Positions 1 to 8,173 of a stretch of DNA of 58,515 bases are shown here, piece by piece. The stretch is from JAAYCI01 sp031549285 (GTDB lineage: Bacteria > Bacillota > Clostridia > Oscillospirales > Ruminococcaceae): NCBI GenBank assembly GCA_031549285.1, contig JAVBPZ010000024.1:1-58515 (forward strand). The letters run 5' to 3'. The notes under the pieces were generated by a model. That model saw only the letters and a list, made by a program, of their open reading frames with translations. It had not been told where the DNA came from and ran no database searches. The translations under genes were made by a program, and so were the position numbers. Numbering within the stretch: position 1 is the first letter of the stretch; every line of letters begins with the position of its first letter.

Positions 1-846
1 CACAGGCACGTTTGCCGGCAGCGGGGGTGAAGCGGTGGTGAACAGCACCGTCAGGGCCACACCGGTGGCCACCGCAGCACTTATCAGGCCCTGCAAAACC
101 GGGCCGGTGAAAAAAGTCGTTATGGTTCCGGCGGCAACCCCACCGGCGGCAAACGCCGTATACACGCCGGCGGCCGTCAGGCACTGCTGCATGGCTGCCG
201 GCAGCACTACCGCGCTGGCAGACTGGCTGAGAATAGCGCTGAGCGCGGGGGAAACGGCTACCATCTGCACACCAGGCCGCTGCCATTCGCCCATGCGGGT
301 GTCCATTTCCAGCTTCAGGTGTTTTCGTGCCAGGGTCAGGTTATATTTAAAAACATCCGGCGTCACACCCAGCACCTCGGCCGCCTGGGCATAGTTCATG
401 TGCTGGTAGTAGTACAGCAAAATGCAATTCCGGTATTTTTCCGGCAGGTCATCGATCAGTTCCACCACTGCCTCACGTAGGCTGGCGTCTTCAATATATT
501 CCTGCGGCAGGCTTTCCAGCGCATCGCTGGCAAACTCACCACTGTAGTCATCCAGAGAAATGTTGCCGTTTTCTTTCATGTTTTTACGCCTCACGCTGCT
601 GCAGGTGTTTATCAGCAGCTTGTTCAGCCAGGTGTTGAATGCCTCCGGCGCGCTGAGCTTTGTAATGCCCTTTTGCATGCGAATGAACACTTCTTGCGCC
701 GCATCCTCAGCATCCTGCGGGTTGTTCGTGTTGCGCCTGCAATAGTACAGAACATACCGGGCCTTCATTTCGCACAACTGAATGAAAGCCGCACGGTCAC
801 GCGCGCGTGCTTTTTCCACAACGGCCATTAAAGTATTTTCCGACAT
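1..846 (-). CDS. ECF-type RNA polymerase sigma factor with membrane-like C-terminal extension (partial, 3' end outside window)
   Basis: The reading frame opens at the ATG at 846, behind a GGGGGAAGG ribosome site, and stays open for 282 codons to the window edge, so the C terminus is missing. Residues about 25-85 look like sigma-70 region 2 (YVLYYCRRN, then DAEDAAQEVF). Residues about 125-178 look like region 4, with PEKYRNCILLYYYQ and the helix-turn-helix YAQAAEVLGVTPDVFKYNL. Beyond residue 185 there is an unusual Ala/Gly/Thr-rich tail with two hydrophobic stretches (about 222-247 and 249-270), so the protein may be membrane-tethered or carry a fused regulatory domain. No separate anti-sigma gene is visible. 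The family assignment is firm from the motifs; the role of the tail is inference. Confidence 0.85.
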   Translation of the reverse strand, partial: MSENTLMAVVEKARARDRAAFIQLCEMKARYVLYYCRRNTNNPQDAEDAAQEVFIRMQKGITKLSAPEAFNTWLNKLLINTCSSVRRKNMKENGNISLDDYSGEFASDALESLPQEYIEDASLREAVVELIDDLPEKYRNCILLYYYQHMNYAQAAEVLGVTPDVFKYNLTLARKHLKLEMDTRMGEWQRPGVQMVAVSPALSAILSQSASAVVLPAAMQQCLTAAGVYTAFAAGGVAAGTITTFFTGPVLQGLISAAVATGVALTVLFTTASPPLPANVPV

Positions 847-879
847 TTGCCTTCCCCCAGTGGCGGTTCTTCGCCGCCT

Positions 880-925
880 GTTTATATAGACTTCCGCTTT
901 TTAGGAATCGGGTGAAAAAAGGCGG
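880..925 (-). promoter_or_regulatory. Candidate promoter of the ECF sigma gene
   Basis: About 35-75 bases upstream of the start codon the minus strand carries CACCCGATTCCT, then AAAAGCGG, then AAGTCTATATAA. This two-block layout resembles ECF-type promoters with a TCTATAT-like -10, suggesting autoregulation. TATATAA could equally be a sigma-A -10. It is pattern matching only. Confidence 0.3.
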
Positions 926-1225
926 ATTTGAAAATATGTTTGTGCAATAGCCCCATTTTTGTAACTGCATCGCCATCAGTATTGTTTATTTTGTACAGTC
1001 GCTTCTATCAAAATTCTCTTCCGCACGGGTACAGGACGGGGACAAAACAAAGTGGTATTTTATTTTAGCAGATGACAGTCAAAAACCAATCAAAAAACGG
1101 GTGCCTTACTATATATTTCGGACAAAATAACAAAATTTTTAGTTCTATTCACGTCTGTCTGTTCATTAGCGGCTATTTTTCGCTTTAGGCGTGCCTTTTA
1201 TTCCCGCCGGCGGCCCTAGCCCCCT

Positions 1226-1254
1226 TTGCAAAACGCGCCATAATATAGTATTAT
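1226..1254 (+). promoter_or_regulatory. Sigma-A promoter for the dehydrogenase/aminotransferase pair
   Basis: TTGCAA at 1226-1231, a 17-base spacer and TATTAT at 1249-1254 lie about 50 bases before the start of the dehydrogenase. The rest of the 460-base gap (847-1306) is AT-rich and shows no gene. Confidence 0.6.
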
Positions 1255-1306
1255 AAGCAAGGTCGGCCGGGCTGTGCCCGGATTTGTATTGTGTGGGAGA
1301 GAATGC

Positions 1307-2383
1307 ATGAAATACGCGTTAATTGGTTGCGGACGCATTGCGACAAACCATCTGAAGGCGGCGGTGAACAACGACCTGGAGATTGTGGGCGTGTGTGACA
1401 TTGTGCCGGAACACATGGAAAGCCTGCTGGAAAAGCACAATCTGCAGGACCGGACGGATATTCCGCGGTTTGTGGAGTACCGCGAAATGCTGACGGCGGT
1501 GCAGCCACAGCTGGTGGCGATTGCCACGGAAAGCGGAAAGCATGCCTCCATTGCGCTGGAGTGCATCAAGCGAGGCATTCATGTCATCATAGAAAAACCA
1601 ATGGCCATGAGCATGGCGGATGCCGACGCGATTGTTTACGAGAGCGAGAAAACCGGTGTCTGCGTTTCCGCTTGCCACCAGAACCGATTCAACCTGGCGG
1701 TGCAGGAGATGCGCAAAGCGCTGGAAGCCGGGCGCTTTGGGAAAATTTCGCACGGGTCGGTACATGTGCGCTGGAACCGGAACAAGGACTATTATACCCA
1801 GGCGCCCTGGCGTGGCACCTGGGCGCAGGACGGCGGTTGCCTGATGAACCAAAGCATCCACGGCATAGACCTGCTGCGCTGGATGATGGGGGACGAGATT
1901 GCGTCGGTGTACGGTATAACCGCCCAGAACCAACACCCCTATCTGGAGGCGGAAGACATTGGCATGGCGGTGGTGCGGTTTGCAAACGGCGCCATTGCCA
2001 CCATAGAGGGAACCACCAATGTGTATCCCAAAAATTTGGAAGAGACGCTGTTCATGTTTGGCGAAAACGGCACGGCAAAGCTGGGCGGCAAAAGCGTGAA
2101 CACCATTGATGTGTGGGATTTTGCGGATGCCGCGGACGGCGACGAGACCAACCAAAACCTGGCAGAACCCACCAGCAATGTTTACGGCAACGGCCACCAA
2201 AGCCTGTATGCCGACGTGATAGACGCCATACAGACCGGCCGCAAACCCTATGTGGACGCCGAAGCCGGCCGCAGTGCCCTGGAACTGGTGCTGGCCATTT
2301 ACCAGTCGGCAAAGACCGGCAAGCCGGTAACCCTGCCATTGCACGATTGCTCCACCACGGATTTTGACGGCATGTTCCTGTAG
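1307..2383 (+). CDS. Gfo/Idh/MocA family NAD(P)-dependent oxidoreductase
   Basis: A 358-residue protein that starts MKYALIGCGRIATNH, a classic Rossmann glycine motif. An upstream ATG at 1274 is possible, but GGGAGAGA at 1295-1302 favours 1307. The family lysine is in the EKP motif of VIIEKPMAMS, and the C-terminal half has CHQNRFN and QSIHGIDLLRW, typical of the sugar dehydrogenase subgroup that contains WlbA/WbpB (UDP-GlcNAcA 3-dehydrogenase). Length is normal. It is followed 149 bases downstream by an aminotransferase of the type that acts on 3-keto sugars, so the pair could make an amino sugar for a glycan. Substrate is not determined by the sequence. Confidence 0.85.
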   Translation: MKYALIGCGRIATNHLKAAVNNDLEIVGVCDIVPEHMESLLEKHNLQDRTDIPRFVEYREMLTAVQPQLVAIATESGKHASIALECIKRGIHVIIEKPMAMSMADADAIVYESEKTGVCVSACHQNRFNLAVQEMRKALEAGRFGKISHGSVHVRWNRNKDYYTQAPWRGTWAQDGGCLMNQSIHGIDLLRWMMGDEIASVYGITAQNQHPYLEAEDIGMAVVRFANGAIATIEGTTNVYPKNLEETLFMFGENGTAKLGGKSVNTIDVWDFADAADGDETNQNLAEPTSNVYGNGHQSLYADVIDAIQTGRKPYVDAEAGRSALELVLAIYQSAKTGKPVTLPLHDCSTTDFDGMFL

Positions 2384-2449
2384 GCGAATGATGCCTTGAA
2401 ACCGGGCGCGCTTGCCGCACGGCGTGGCCCTCTTTTGAATCTGTTTTAT

Positions 2450-2490
2450 AAAAAACAACGCGGCTAAACGGTTTTCCTGTTTAGCCGCAT
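2450..2490. other. Stem-loop between the dehydrogenase and aminotransferase genes
   Basis: GCGGCTAAAC at 2460-2469 pairs perfectly with GTTTAGCCGC at 2479-2488. On the plus strand an A-tract precedes it and no U-tract follows, so it is a poor plus-strand terminator. In the minus direction it would be followed by TTGTTTTTT. It may be an mRNA-processing or partial attenuation element within the two-gene unit. Confidence 0.5.
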
Positions 2491-2532
2491 ACATATTGGC
2501 ACATCGCCATACAAAGCATGGGAGATGATTTT

Positions 2533-3660
2533 TTGGAATTCCGGGATTTGGCAGCACAATATCGCACCCTGCAGCCACAGATGGACGCGGCGATAGGCGC
2601 CGTTTGCGCCAAGGCAAATTTTATTCGTGGCAAGGAAGTAGTAGAGCTGGAAGAACAGCTGGCAAACTATGTGGGGGCAAAGCACTGCATCACCTGTGCC
2701 GACGGCACCGACGCGCTTACGCTGGCGCTGATGGCATGGAATATTGGCCCGGGCGACGCCGTTTTTGTGCCAGATTTCACCTTTTTCGCCAGCGGGGAAA
2801 CCGCCAGCCTGGAGGGCGCCACCGCCATTTTTGTGGATGTGAGCGCCGATACCTTCAACATGGACGCGGCCAGCCTGGAGCAGGCCGTGGAAACGGTGCT
2901 GCGGGAAGGTGAATTGACCCCGCGCGTGGTGGTGCCGGTGGATCTGTTTGGTCTGCCTGCAGAGCACGACGCCATTCGCGCGGTGGCCCGCAAGTACAAT
3001 CTATTGGTGCTGGAGGACGGGGCACAGGGGTTCGGCGGCACGCTGGGCGGCCGGCGGGTGTGCAGCTTTGGGGATATCTCCACCACCAGCTTCTTTCCGG
3101 CAAAGCCGCTGGGCTGTTATGGTGACGGCGGTGCTATTTTTACCGATAATGACGACTGGGCCGCGCTGATTCGCTCGCTGGCGCTGCATGGGCGGGGCAC
3201 ACATAAATACGACAATGTGCGCATCGGCATGAACTCCCGCCTGGACACCCTGCAAGCGGCGGTGCTGCAGGTGAAACTGTCGGTGTTCGACGCCGAGGTG
3301 AAAGCGGTGAACGAGCTGGCCGCCTATTATACCGAGGCGCTGAAAGACTTGGTTATCACACCGCCCACGCCGACGGGGGCCACCTCCAGCTGGGCACAGT
3401 ATACCCTGCGCCTGCCGGACAAGCGAACCCGGGACGCCCTGGCTGCCGCGCTGAACGAGGCAGGGATTCCCACCATGATTTACTTCCCTATTCCCATGCA
3501 CCGGCAGGCCGCGTACACCGGTACCCGCAGCGCCCAGGCGGACACACCGGTTACCGCGCAACTGTGCGATACCGTTATGTCGCTGCCCATGCACCCGTAC
3601 CTGTCGCAAGGGGATCGCAAAAAGGTCACCGACACAGTGCACGCCTTTTTTGCCAGATAA
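2533..3660 (+). CDS. DegT/DnrJ/EryC1/StrS family PLP-dependent sugar aminotransferase
   Basis: A 375-residue protein in the usual length range. I start it at the TTG at 2533, giving the family-typical N terminus MEFRDLAAQYRTL. GGGAGATGA at 2520-2528 is correctly spaced for that TTG, whereas the in-frame ATG at 2518 has no ribosome site. Residues about 50-60 (CADGTDALTLAL) form the phosphate-binding region. EDGAQGFG supplies the PLP-stacking Asp and Gln, and SFFPAKPLGCYGDGG contains the Schiff-base lysine. The C terminus with SLPMHPYL is typical. These enzymes transaminate keto sugars bound to nucleotides; together with the upstream dehydrogenase this suggests amino-sugar biosynthesis. The exact sugar is unknown. 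Confidence 0.88.
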   Translation: MEFRDLAAQYRTLQPQMDAAIGAVCAKANFIRGKEVVELEEQLANYVGAKHCITCADGTDALTLALMAWNIGPGDAVFVPDFTFFASGETASLEGATAIFVDVSADTFNMDAASLEQAVETVLREGELTPRVVVPVDLFGLPAEHDAIRAVARKYNLLVLEDGAQGFGGTLGGRRVCSFGDISTTSFFPAKPLGCYGDGGAIFTDNDDWAALIRSLALHGRGTHKYDNVRIGMNSRLDTLQAAVLQVKLSVFDAEVKAVNELAAYYTEALKDLVITPPTPTGATSSWAQYTLRLPDKRTRDALAAALNEAGIPTMIYFPIPMHRQAAYTGTRSAQADTPVTAQLCDTVMSLPMHPYLSQGDRKKVTDTVHAFFAR

Positions 3661-3899
3661 GCTCCATCCTCAGGGGAGCAGGATAACCGCCCCGCTCCAA
3701 TAAGCATTCGCGTCCAAAATGTCCTGTCAAATCAAAATTCTGGCCTTTCCTGGGCCGACTTGCCCTTTGCATCCTGCTTCCTATCGTCGTTGTTTTTTGG
3801 CATCTATGGAAAGCCCCGTGTTACGCTTCTGTTACCACCGCATGGTAAAATACATGTTGAGCAGTTGCAGCATTAAAAACACGAAAGGGCGGCAGACAT

Positions 3900-4118
3900 A
3901 TGGGCAAAGACTCCCCGGCACAGAAGCCGCCAAAATCCAACACGTTTGTGGTTCGGGTGGATTTTCAGCAGCATGGCACCTGGCAGGGCAGCGTGGACTG
4001 GGTAAACCAGCACCGCAAGAAGCCATTTCGCAGTGCGCTGGAGCTTTTGAAGATTATGGACAGCGCGCTAACCTCGGAAGATGCGAATGGCCCGGATGCA
4101 GAGGATGACGCGCCGTAG
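3900..4118 (+). CDS. Small conserved-looking hypothetical protein
   Basis: A 72-residue protein, MGKDSPAQKPPKSNTF and onward, with a compact core (VVRVDFQQHGTWQGSVDW, then FRSALELLKIMDSAL) and an acidic tail. GGGCGGCAG precedes the ATG and a strong terminator follows at 4158. The core resembles short proteins of unknown function common in gut Clostridia, which I recall but cannot verify here. It has no signal peptide or membrane segment. The 240 bases before it show no clear promoter. No function is assigned. Confidence 0.6.
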   Translation: MGKDSPAQKPPKSNTFVVRVDFQQHGTWQGSVDWVNQHRKKPFRSALELLKIMDSALTSEDANGPDAEDDAP

Positions 4119-4157
4119 AGTGCCCTGGTAGGCAAAAGTTGTATTCGTTTTCGTTAA

Positions 4158-4196
4158 CAAACGAGCTTCCGGTATTCGGCAGCTCGTTTTTTTCTT
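4158..4196 (+). terminator. Rho-independent terminator of the small hypothetical gene
   Basis: AAACGAGCT pairs with AGCTCGTTT around a 13-base loop and runs into seven T residues on the plus strand, 40 bases after the stop codon. Confidence 0.85.
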
Positions 4197-4243
4197 GCCC
4201 TAAAAATGATTCCACTCTTTGGGCGGCTAGCGGCAGAACTAAC

Positions 4244-4286
4244 AGGTTTATAAAACAGGCCCTCATTCTACAGAATGAGGGCCTGT
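4244..4286 (-). terminator. Terminator of fapA
   Basis: ACAGGCCCTCATT (4255-4267) pairs with AATGAGGGCCTGT (4274-4286), a 13-bp perfect stem. In the minus direction it is followed by TTTTATAAA. It lies 44 bases past the fapA stop. Confidence 0.75.
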
Positions 4287-4329
4287 CATTTCATTGTATT
4301 TCCGCGCACTGCGCTTCGCATAGGCGCGC

Positions 4330-5760
4330 CTAGTAGGTGCCAAAAACCAGCTCTCCCTCGCTGTTTTTATACACACGGCACCTTTCTTTCGTTTCCAGGC
4401 AGTTGGTGCTCAGCGCGCCAATGCTGATCTTGATAGGCGGGTGCAAGATACGCGCCGTCAGGGTGGCCGCGTTTACATTTTGCATTTTGTCCTCCAGGTC
4501 CGCAATGGCCTGCTGCAGCTGCGCCTGCTTCTTTTCGCTCATGGGCAGCTGAATTTGCGTGCGCTGCAAAATCTGTTTGCGTTCCGGCGGAATGGGACGG
4601 CCATCCGCTACCAAACGCTGGATATAGTTGATATTTTTCAGCATCTCTTCAATGTGCTTGGTCACATCTTCCAGCTTTTCGTTCAGTTCCTTGCGTTCTT
4701 TCAGCAGCTTTGGCGTAACGCCCAGCACAATGGTGGTCAGAGTGTTGGATGCATTCCCCACCTCGTTCGCCGTCACCGAACCAAAAGAGGTGATTTTTCC
4801 ACCACAGATAATTCCCTTTCCCTGGGTAACTTCCACCACGCCCTCACACTCTACAAAGCTGTTGATGACGCTGCTGGCGTGTATTTTCTCGGTGGCGCGC
4901 ACAGTACAGTTCTCAATAAACCCAGCTTTTACCTCTTTGCCAGCCTCTAACACTGCGCGGCTCATGCCGTTAATGCCACGCTCCACACTAATGTTTCCAC
5001 CGGCAACCACCAGAACGGCACCCACCTCGCCGCGCAGCGTGACGTTGCCGCCGGCATGAATCTCGAACCCGTCCAGCATGTTGCCGTTCACCACAACATC
5101 GCCGGAAAAGGTGATGTTGCCGACGTCCAGGTCTATATCGGTGACGCTGTATACCTTGTCCACGCACCAGCGCCCTGCCCGGAAAACCAGGTGTCCGCTG
5201 TTTACCGCCACCAGGCGCAGGCCGTCTTCGGTCAGGTGAACCCCTTCGCCTGCCGGGGCCAAAACCCGCCGCCCTTCGCGCGCTTTCAGCACCTGCCCCA
5301 GTATGTTTTTGCCTTCCACACCAGGGGTTGGCAGGGTAATGTTACAAATAGTAGTTCCCGCCGGAACATCACGGATAAGGCCCAGCTCTTTAAAATTCAG
5401 CGTGCCGTCCTTGCGCTGGGCAAATTTCTTTTCTATCTGCTGCGGGAATATTTCCTCATATGAACCATCGACGCCATTCTGCGCGGGGGTGCCCACCGCC
5501 ACCACCACCGTCTGCCCATACAGCGGGGTGCCCAGCGAAGCCAGCGCCGCTTCATCCAGGCCGTATACCACATTCTCTTTACGCAGCGCCGCATAAATAT
5601 CGGCAATGGTGGCCGGCTTGCCTTCTCCTTCCGGGGCGTCGATCAGCATCTCCGCCTTCATGCGGTCCTTGTCCATAGTTACATGGATCACCGCATCGCG
5701 CGCGGGAATTTCCGGCAGTATGACGGCCTGTGGCTCGGGTATTTGGTTTTCTTCCGCCAT
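4330..5760 (-). CDS. fapA: FapA family (DUF342) polymer-forming protein
   Basis: A 476-residue protein behind GGGAGGAGG. The N-terminal third has mixed alpha/beta character, with IPARDAVIHVTMDKDRMKAE at the front. Residues about 150-330 are a glycine- and valine-rich right-handed beta-helix-like region with repeating elements such as DVVVNGNMLDG and GGNVTLRGEVGA, characteristic of DUF342/FapA. A coiled coil with EERKEL-type heptads follows at about 350-425. FapA proteins are polymer-forming and often sit beside chemotaxis and flagellar genes in Firmicutes, but their exact task is not settled. It lies downstream of cheD across a 274-base gap holding its own promoter, so it is a separable unit of the locus. 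Confidence 0.85.
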   Translation of the reverse strand: MAEENQIPEPQAVILPEIPARDAVIHVTMDKDRMKAEMLIDAPEGEGKPATIADIYAALRKENVVYGLDEAALASLGTPLYGQTVVVAVGTPAQNGVDGSYEEIFPQQIEKKFAQRKDGTLNFKELGLIRDVPAGTTICNITLPTPGVEGKNILGQVLKAREGRRVLAPAGEGVHLTEDGLRLVAVNSGHLVFRAGRWCVDKVYSVTDIDLDVGNITFSGDVVVNGNMLDGFEIHAGGNVTLRGEVGAVLVVAGGNISVERGINGMSRAVLEAGKEVKAGFIENCTVRATEKIHASSVINSFVECEGVVEVTQGKGIICGGKITSFGSVTANEVGNASNTLTTIVLGVTPKLLKERKELNEKLEDVTKHIEEMLKNINYIQRLVADGRPIPPERKQILQRTQIQLPMSEKKQAQLQQAIADLEDKMQNVNAATLTARILHPPIKISIGALSTNCLETKERCRVYKNSEGELVFGTY

Positions 5761-5925
5761 AGCGTGCCTCCTCCCAGAATTTTACATACCTATATACAAA
5801 AGCATCCGGCAGTACGCCGAATGCTTTTCCACAGTATCCTGAAAGCGCGGCGCCGCCCGTGCCCTGGCAACGCCCGGCCGAACCGGTTTGTGCCAAGTAG
5901 GCCCCTTCTATAGGAGCTATTATAC

Positions 5926-5945
5926 CATACGCTTTTCTGCTTTAC
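5926..5945 (-). promoter_or_regulatory. Extended -10 promoter of fapA
   Basis: On the minus strand TGG-TATAAT (TATAAT at 5934-5929) lies about 170 bases before the fapA start. The -35 box is weak, so recognition would depend on the extended -10. Confidence 0.5.
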
Positions 5946-6034
5946 CACAGGATATGTCGATTCCTGCGGAATTTTTCACCGGCAGGCGTGCCACGCCGAA
6001 AAGTCGCCTTTTACCGTACTTTTTTAAATTTTGT

Positions 6035-6520
6035 CTATCCCTTCCACTCGCCGCGCTTCGGGCTGCGAATGGTCATTACAAAATCCTCGGCACTAAAATA
6101 CAGCGTACGTCCGTAATCGGCGCCGGTATCCTCCGCTATTATAGGAATGCGCAGGCGCTCCAGCGTCTCTTTTACAGCCGCCACATTCCGGGCGCCGATA
6201 TTGGCAATGGACGCATTGGTGGCGGACGCAAACATCTGCGCCCCACCCGCTATCTTCGCCTGCAGCATAGGGGGACGCGCCCCCAGCATTTGCATTTTCA
6301 CCAGCAACATGGGAATGGCGGTGTCTGCAAACTTCATGGGGGTGGTGTTTCCGGGTATTTGTTCAGACTTTGGCAGCAAAATGTGCGAAAGTCCTGCGAC
6401 CTTTGCCGCGGGGTCGTACAAGCAGATGCCCACACAGGACCCCAGCGCGAATGTCACTAGCGTATCTGGCGCGCGCACGACATTCAAGTCGGAAATGCCG
6501 ACAGATACGGTATTACTCAT
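6035..6520 (-). CDS. cheD: CheD, chemoreceptor glutamine deamidase and CheC partner
   Basis: A 161-residue protein starting MSNTVSVGISDLNV. The start at 6520 has GGGGGCC upstream and overlaps the end of cheC by 8 bases, suggesting translational coupling. The catalytic pair is present: Cys29 in ALGSCVGIC and His46 in GLSHILLP, followed by GGAQMF in the active-site fold. CheD deamidates receptor glutamines and, when bound by CheC, is withdrawn from receptors and boosts CheC phosphatase activity. An earlier in-frame ATG at 6544 is unlikely because it has no ribosome site. Receptors are not encoded in the window. Confidence 0.95.
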   Translation of the reverse strand: MSNTVSVGISDLNVVRAPDTLVTFALGSCVGICLYDPAAKVAGLSHILLPKSEQIPGNTTPMKFADTAIPMLLVKMQMLGARPPMLQAKIAGGAQMFASATNASIANIGARNVAAVKETLERLRIPIIAEDTGADYGRTLYFSAEDFVMTIRSPKRGEWKG

Positions 6521-7145
6521 AGAAGGCCCCCAGCTTTTCCACAATTTTTTCCAGCGAATCCACGTCGGGGATAAGCAGCAGGTTGCTTACTTCGTCCTTG
6601 TTCGCCTCGCTCCCGCCAAATTCATCCTCGATAAAAATGACCTTATCGCTGATGTTGGCGAAATGGATTGCGGGCACGCTGAGGATGGATCCAATCATAT
6701 CAATGCAGATGTCCGGGGGGGAAATCTCGATGGCCAGACCGGTGATTTGGCTGATGGCGTTTACATACGACGCTGCCATGATGTTGCCGATTTCCCGCAT
6801 GGCGGACAGGCCCATCTCGTCCACCTCGGTAAAGCTGGAAAAGCTTTGGCCCAAAAGGGAATTCAGCACCATGTGCGAAAACTCCTCTTTCATCAGGAAC
6901 ATCATCATGCCAGAGACATCGCGCTGCAGGGTCAGCATCATGCCCACCATCAGAGACTCCGGCCCGCCCATGGCCTCGCTTACCGCCTGGTAATCCAGAA
7001 AGCTGATGTGCGGAACCTGAATGTTGATAGGTCGCTGCAGCATGCTGGCCAGCGACGTAGCGGCGTTGCCCGTGCCGATATTTGCGATCTCGCGCAACAT
7101 ATCAAGATGCATATTGTTCAAATCACTATAATCATTGATCGGCAT
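6513..7145 (-). CDS. cheC: CheC, CheY-P phosphatase
   Basis: A 210-residue protein with the two phosphatase signatures of the CheC/CheX/FliY family: LREIANIGTGNAA near the N terminus (Glu19, Asn22) and SAMREIGNIMAASYV about 100 residues later. CheC removes phosphate from CheY and binds CheD, closing an adaptation feedback loop known from Bacillus and Thermotoga. It is the first gene of the coupled cheC-cheD pair, 66 bases downstream of the second rod gene. The C terminus (about 180-210) is family-typical. Confidence 0.95.
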   Translation of the reverse strand: MPINDYSDLNNMHLDMLREIANIGTGNAATSLASMLQRPINIQVPHISFLDYQAVSEAMGGPESLMVGMMLTLQRDVSGMMMFLMKEEFSHMVLNSLLGQSFSSFTEVDEMGLSAMREIGNIMAASYVNAISQITGLAIEISPPDICIDMIGSILSVPAIHFANISDKVIFIEDEFGGSEANKDEVSNLLLIPDVDSLEKIVEKLGAFYE

Positions 7146-7211
7146 GGCAGAACCCCCGCTTCATAGCATTTATCTCCGGTGCGTCCTACACCGGTTTATT
7201 CCATTAAAGCA

Positions 7212-7952
7212 TTACCGCATGTTGTTCACTACCTCGGCCATCTGGTCCGCCGTTTGTACCACGCGGGAATTCATCTGGTAGGCGCGCTGCGCCATGATGA
7301 CATTCACCATCTCCCGGCCCAGGTCCACTGAAGAAAACTCCAGCGCGCCCTGCACCACTTCATATGCTTTTTGGCCGGTGCCGCCCTGGCCCAGCAGCAT
7401 GGCGTCACCGGAGTTTCCGCTGACGGTGAAGCGGGCGTTGTTCTGCGGCGTCAGGCCATACTGGTTCGGGAAACCGTATACGCCCAGACGATCCAGCAGA
7501 TCGTCGGTACGGTAGCTGCCGTCGGTGCCGATGGTAAGGGTGATGCGGTTGCCGTTTTTGTCCAGCACATAGGCGCCGTCCCCGGTGACCAGCGTGGCGT
7601 TTGCGCCCTCTACGCTGAGGTAAAACGCACCGTTGCGGGTGTACTCTATCTGGCCGCGGTTCTCCACCTGGAAAAACCCGTCCCCTACAATCGCAAAATC
7701 CAGGGAAAGGCCGGTTTGATCCAGCCCTGCCTGGGACATGATCTGGTCGATAGTTTCCTGCTTCACACCATGGCCGGTCAGGTGGTTGCCCTCCACGTTG
7801 GTGGCCATGCGGCTGTACAGCAGGTCGTCAAACGCGGCGCGGCGGGTCTTGTACCCGTTGGTGTTTACGTTGGCTATATTGTGCGCGGTAACGTCCAGGG
7901 AACTTTGGAACGCGCGCATACCGGCGGCGCCGGTATAAAATGCTGTGCTCAT
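7212..7952 (-). CDS. Flagellar hook-basal body protein, FlgF/FlgG family (second copy)
   Basis: A 246-residue protein starting MSTAFYTGAAGMRAFQ behind GGAGGAAC. The N-terminal rod signature is clear (DVTAHNIANVNTNGYKTRR), FAIVGDGFFQVENRG marks the middle domain, and the C-terminal signature is QGALEFSSVDLGREMVNVI with AQRAYQMNSR. These proteins form the distal rod. With the neighbouring paralogue it corresponds in position to the flhO/flhP pair of Bacillus. Which of the two is FlgF-like and which FlgG-like cannot be settled by eye; this one has the more canonical FlgG C terminus. Confidence 0.9.
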   Translation of the reverse strand: MSTAFYTGAAGMRAFQSSLDVTAHNIANVNTNGYKTRRAAFDDLLYSRMATNVEGNHLTGHGVKQETIDQIMSQAGLDQTGLSLDFAIVGDGFFQVENRGQIEYTRNGAFYLSVEGANATLVTGDGAYVLDKNGNRITLTIGTDGSYRTDDLLDRLGVYGFPNQYGLTPQNNARFTVSGNSGDAMLLGQGGTGQKAYEVVQGALEFSSVDLGREMVNVIMAQRAYQMNSRVVQTADQMAEVVNNMR

Positions 7953-8027
7953 ACTTTGTTCCTCCATTTGTACGGACTTTGGGAGGCGAAGAAAGACGCT
8001 CTAAAATCCGGTCTGATTTTTCCGTTT

Positions 8028-8063
8028 TATGAGCGATTTTTTTTACCGCTCATTATACCATAT
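8028..8063 (-). promoter_or_regulatory. Candidate extended -10 promoter and hairpin before the second rod gene
   Basis: TATGG-TATAAT lies on the minus strand with TATAAT at 8057-8052. The start of the would-be transcript holds a 7-bp inverted repeat, ATGAGCG with CGCTCAT, around an A-rich loop. The gap is 221 bases, larger than usual here, and no good -35 box is seen. Confidence 0.4.
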
Positions 8064-8173
8064 CCACCGTCAAAATGCACTGGTTTCAGGATATCCTTTT
8101 GCTTGCCGACTTATTCGCTAATGTAAATAGGACTCGGCCTTGTTATATGGTTGCCTTTCCAGCCCTGTTCGCT

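Noticed and set aside
1319..2617. 432-codon minus-strand open frame opposite the dehydrogenase
   Set aside because: No family features or ribosome site; the plus-strand dehydrogenase is clear.
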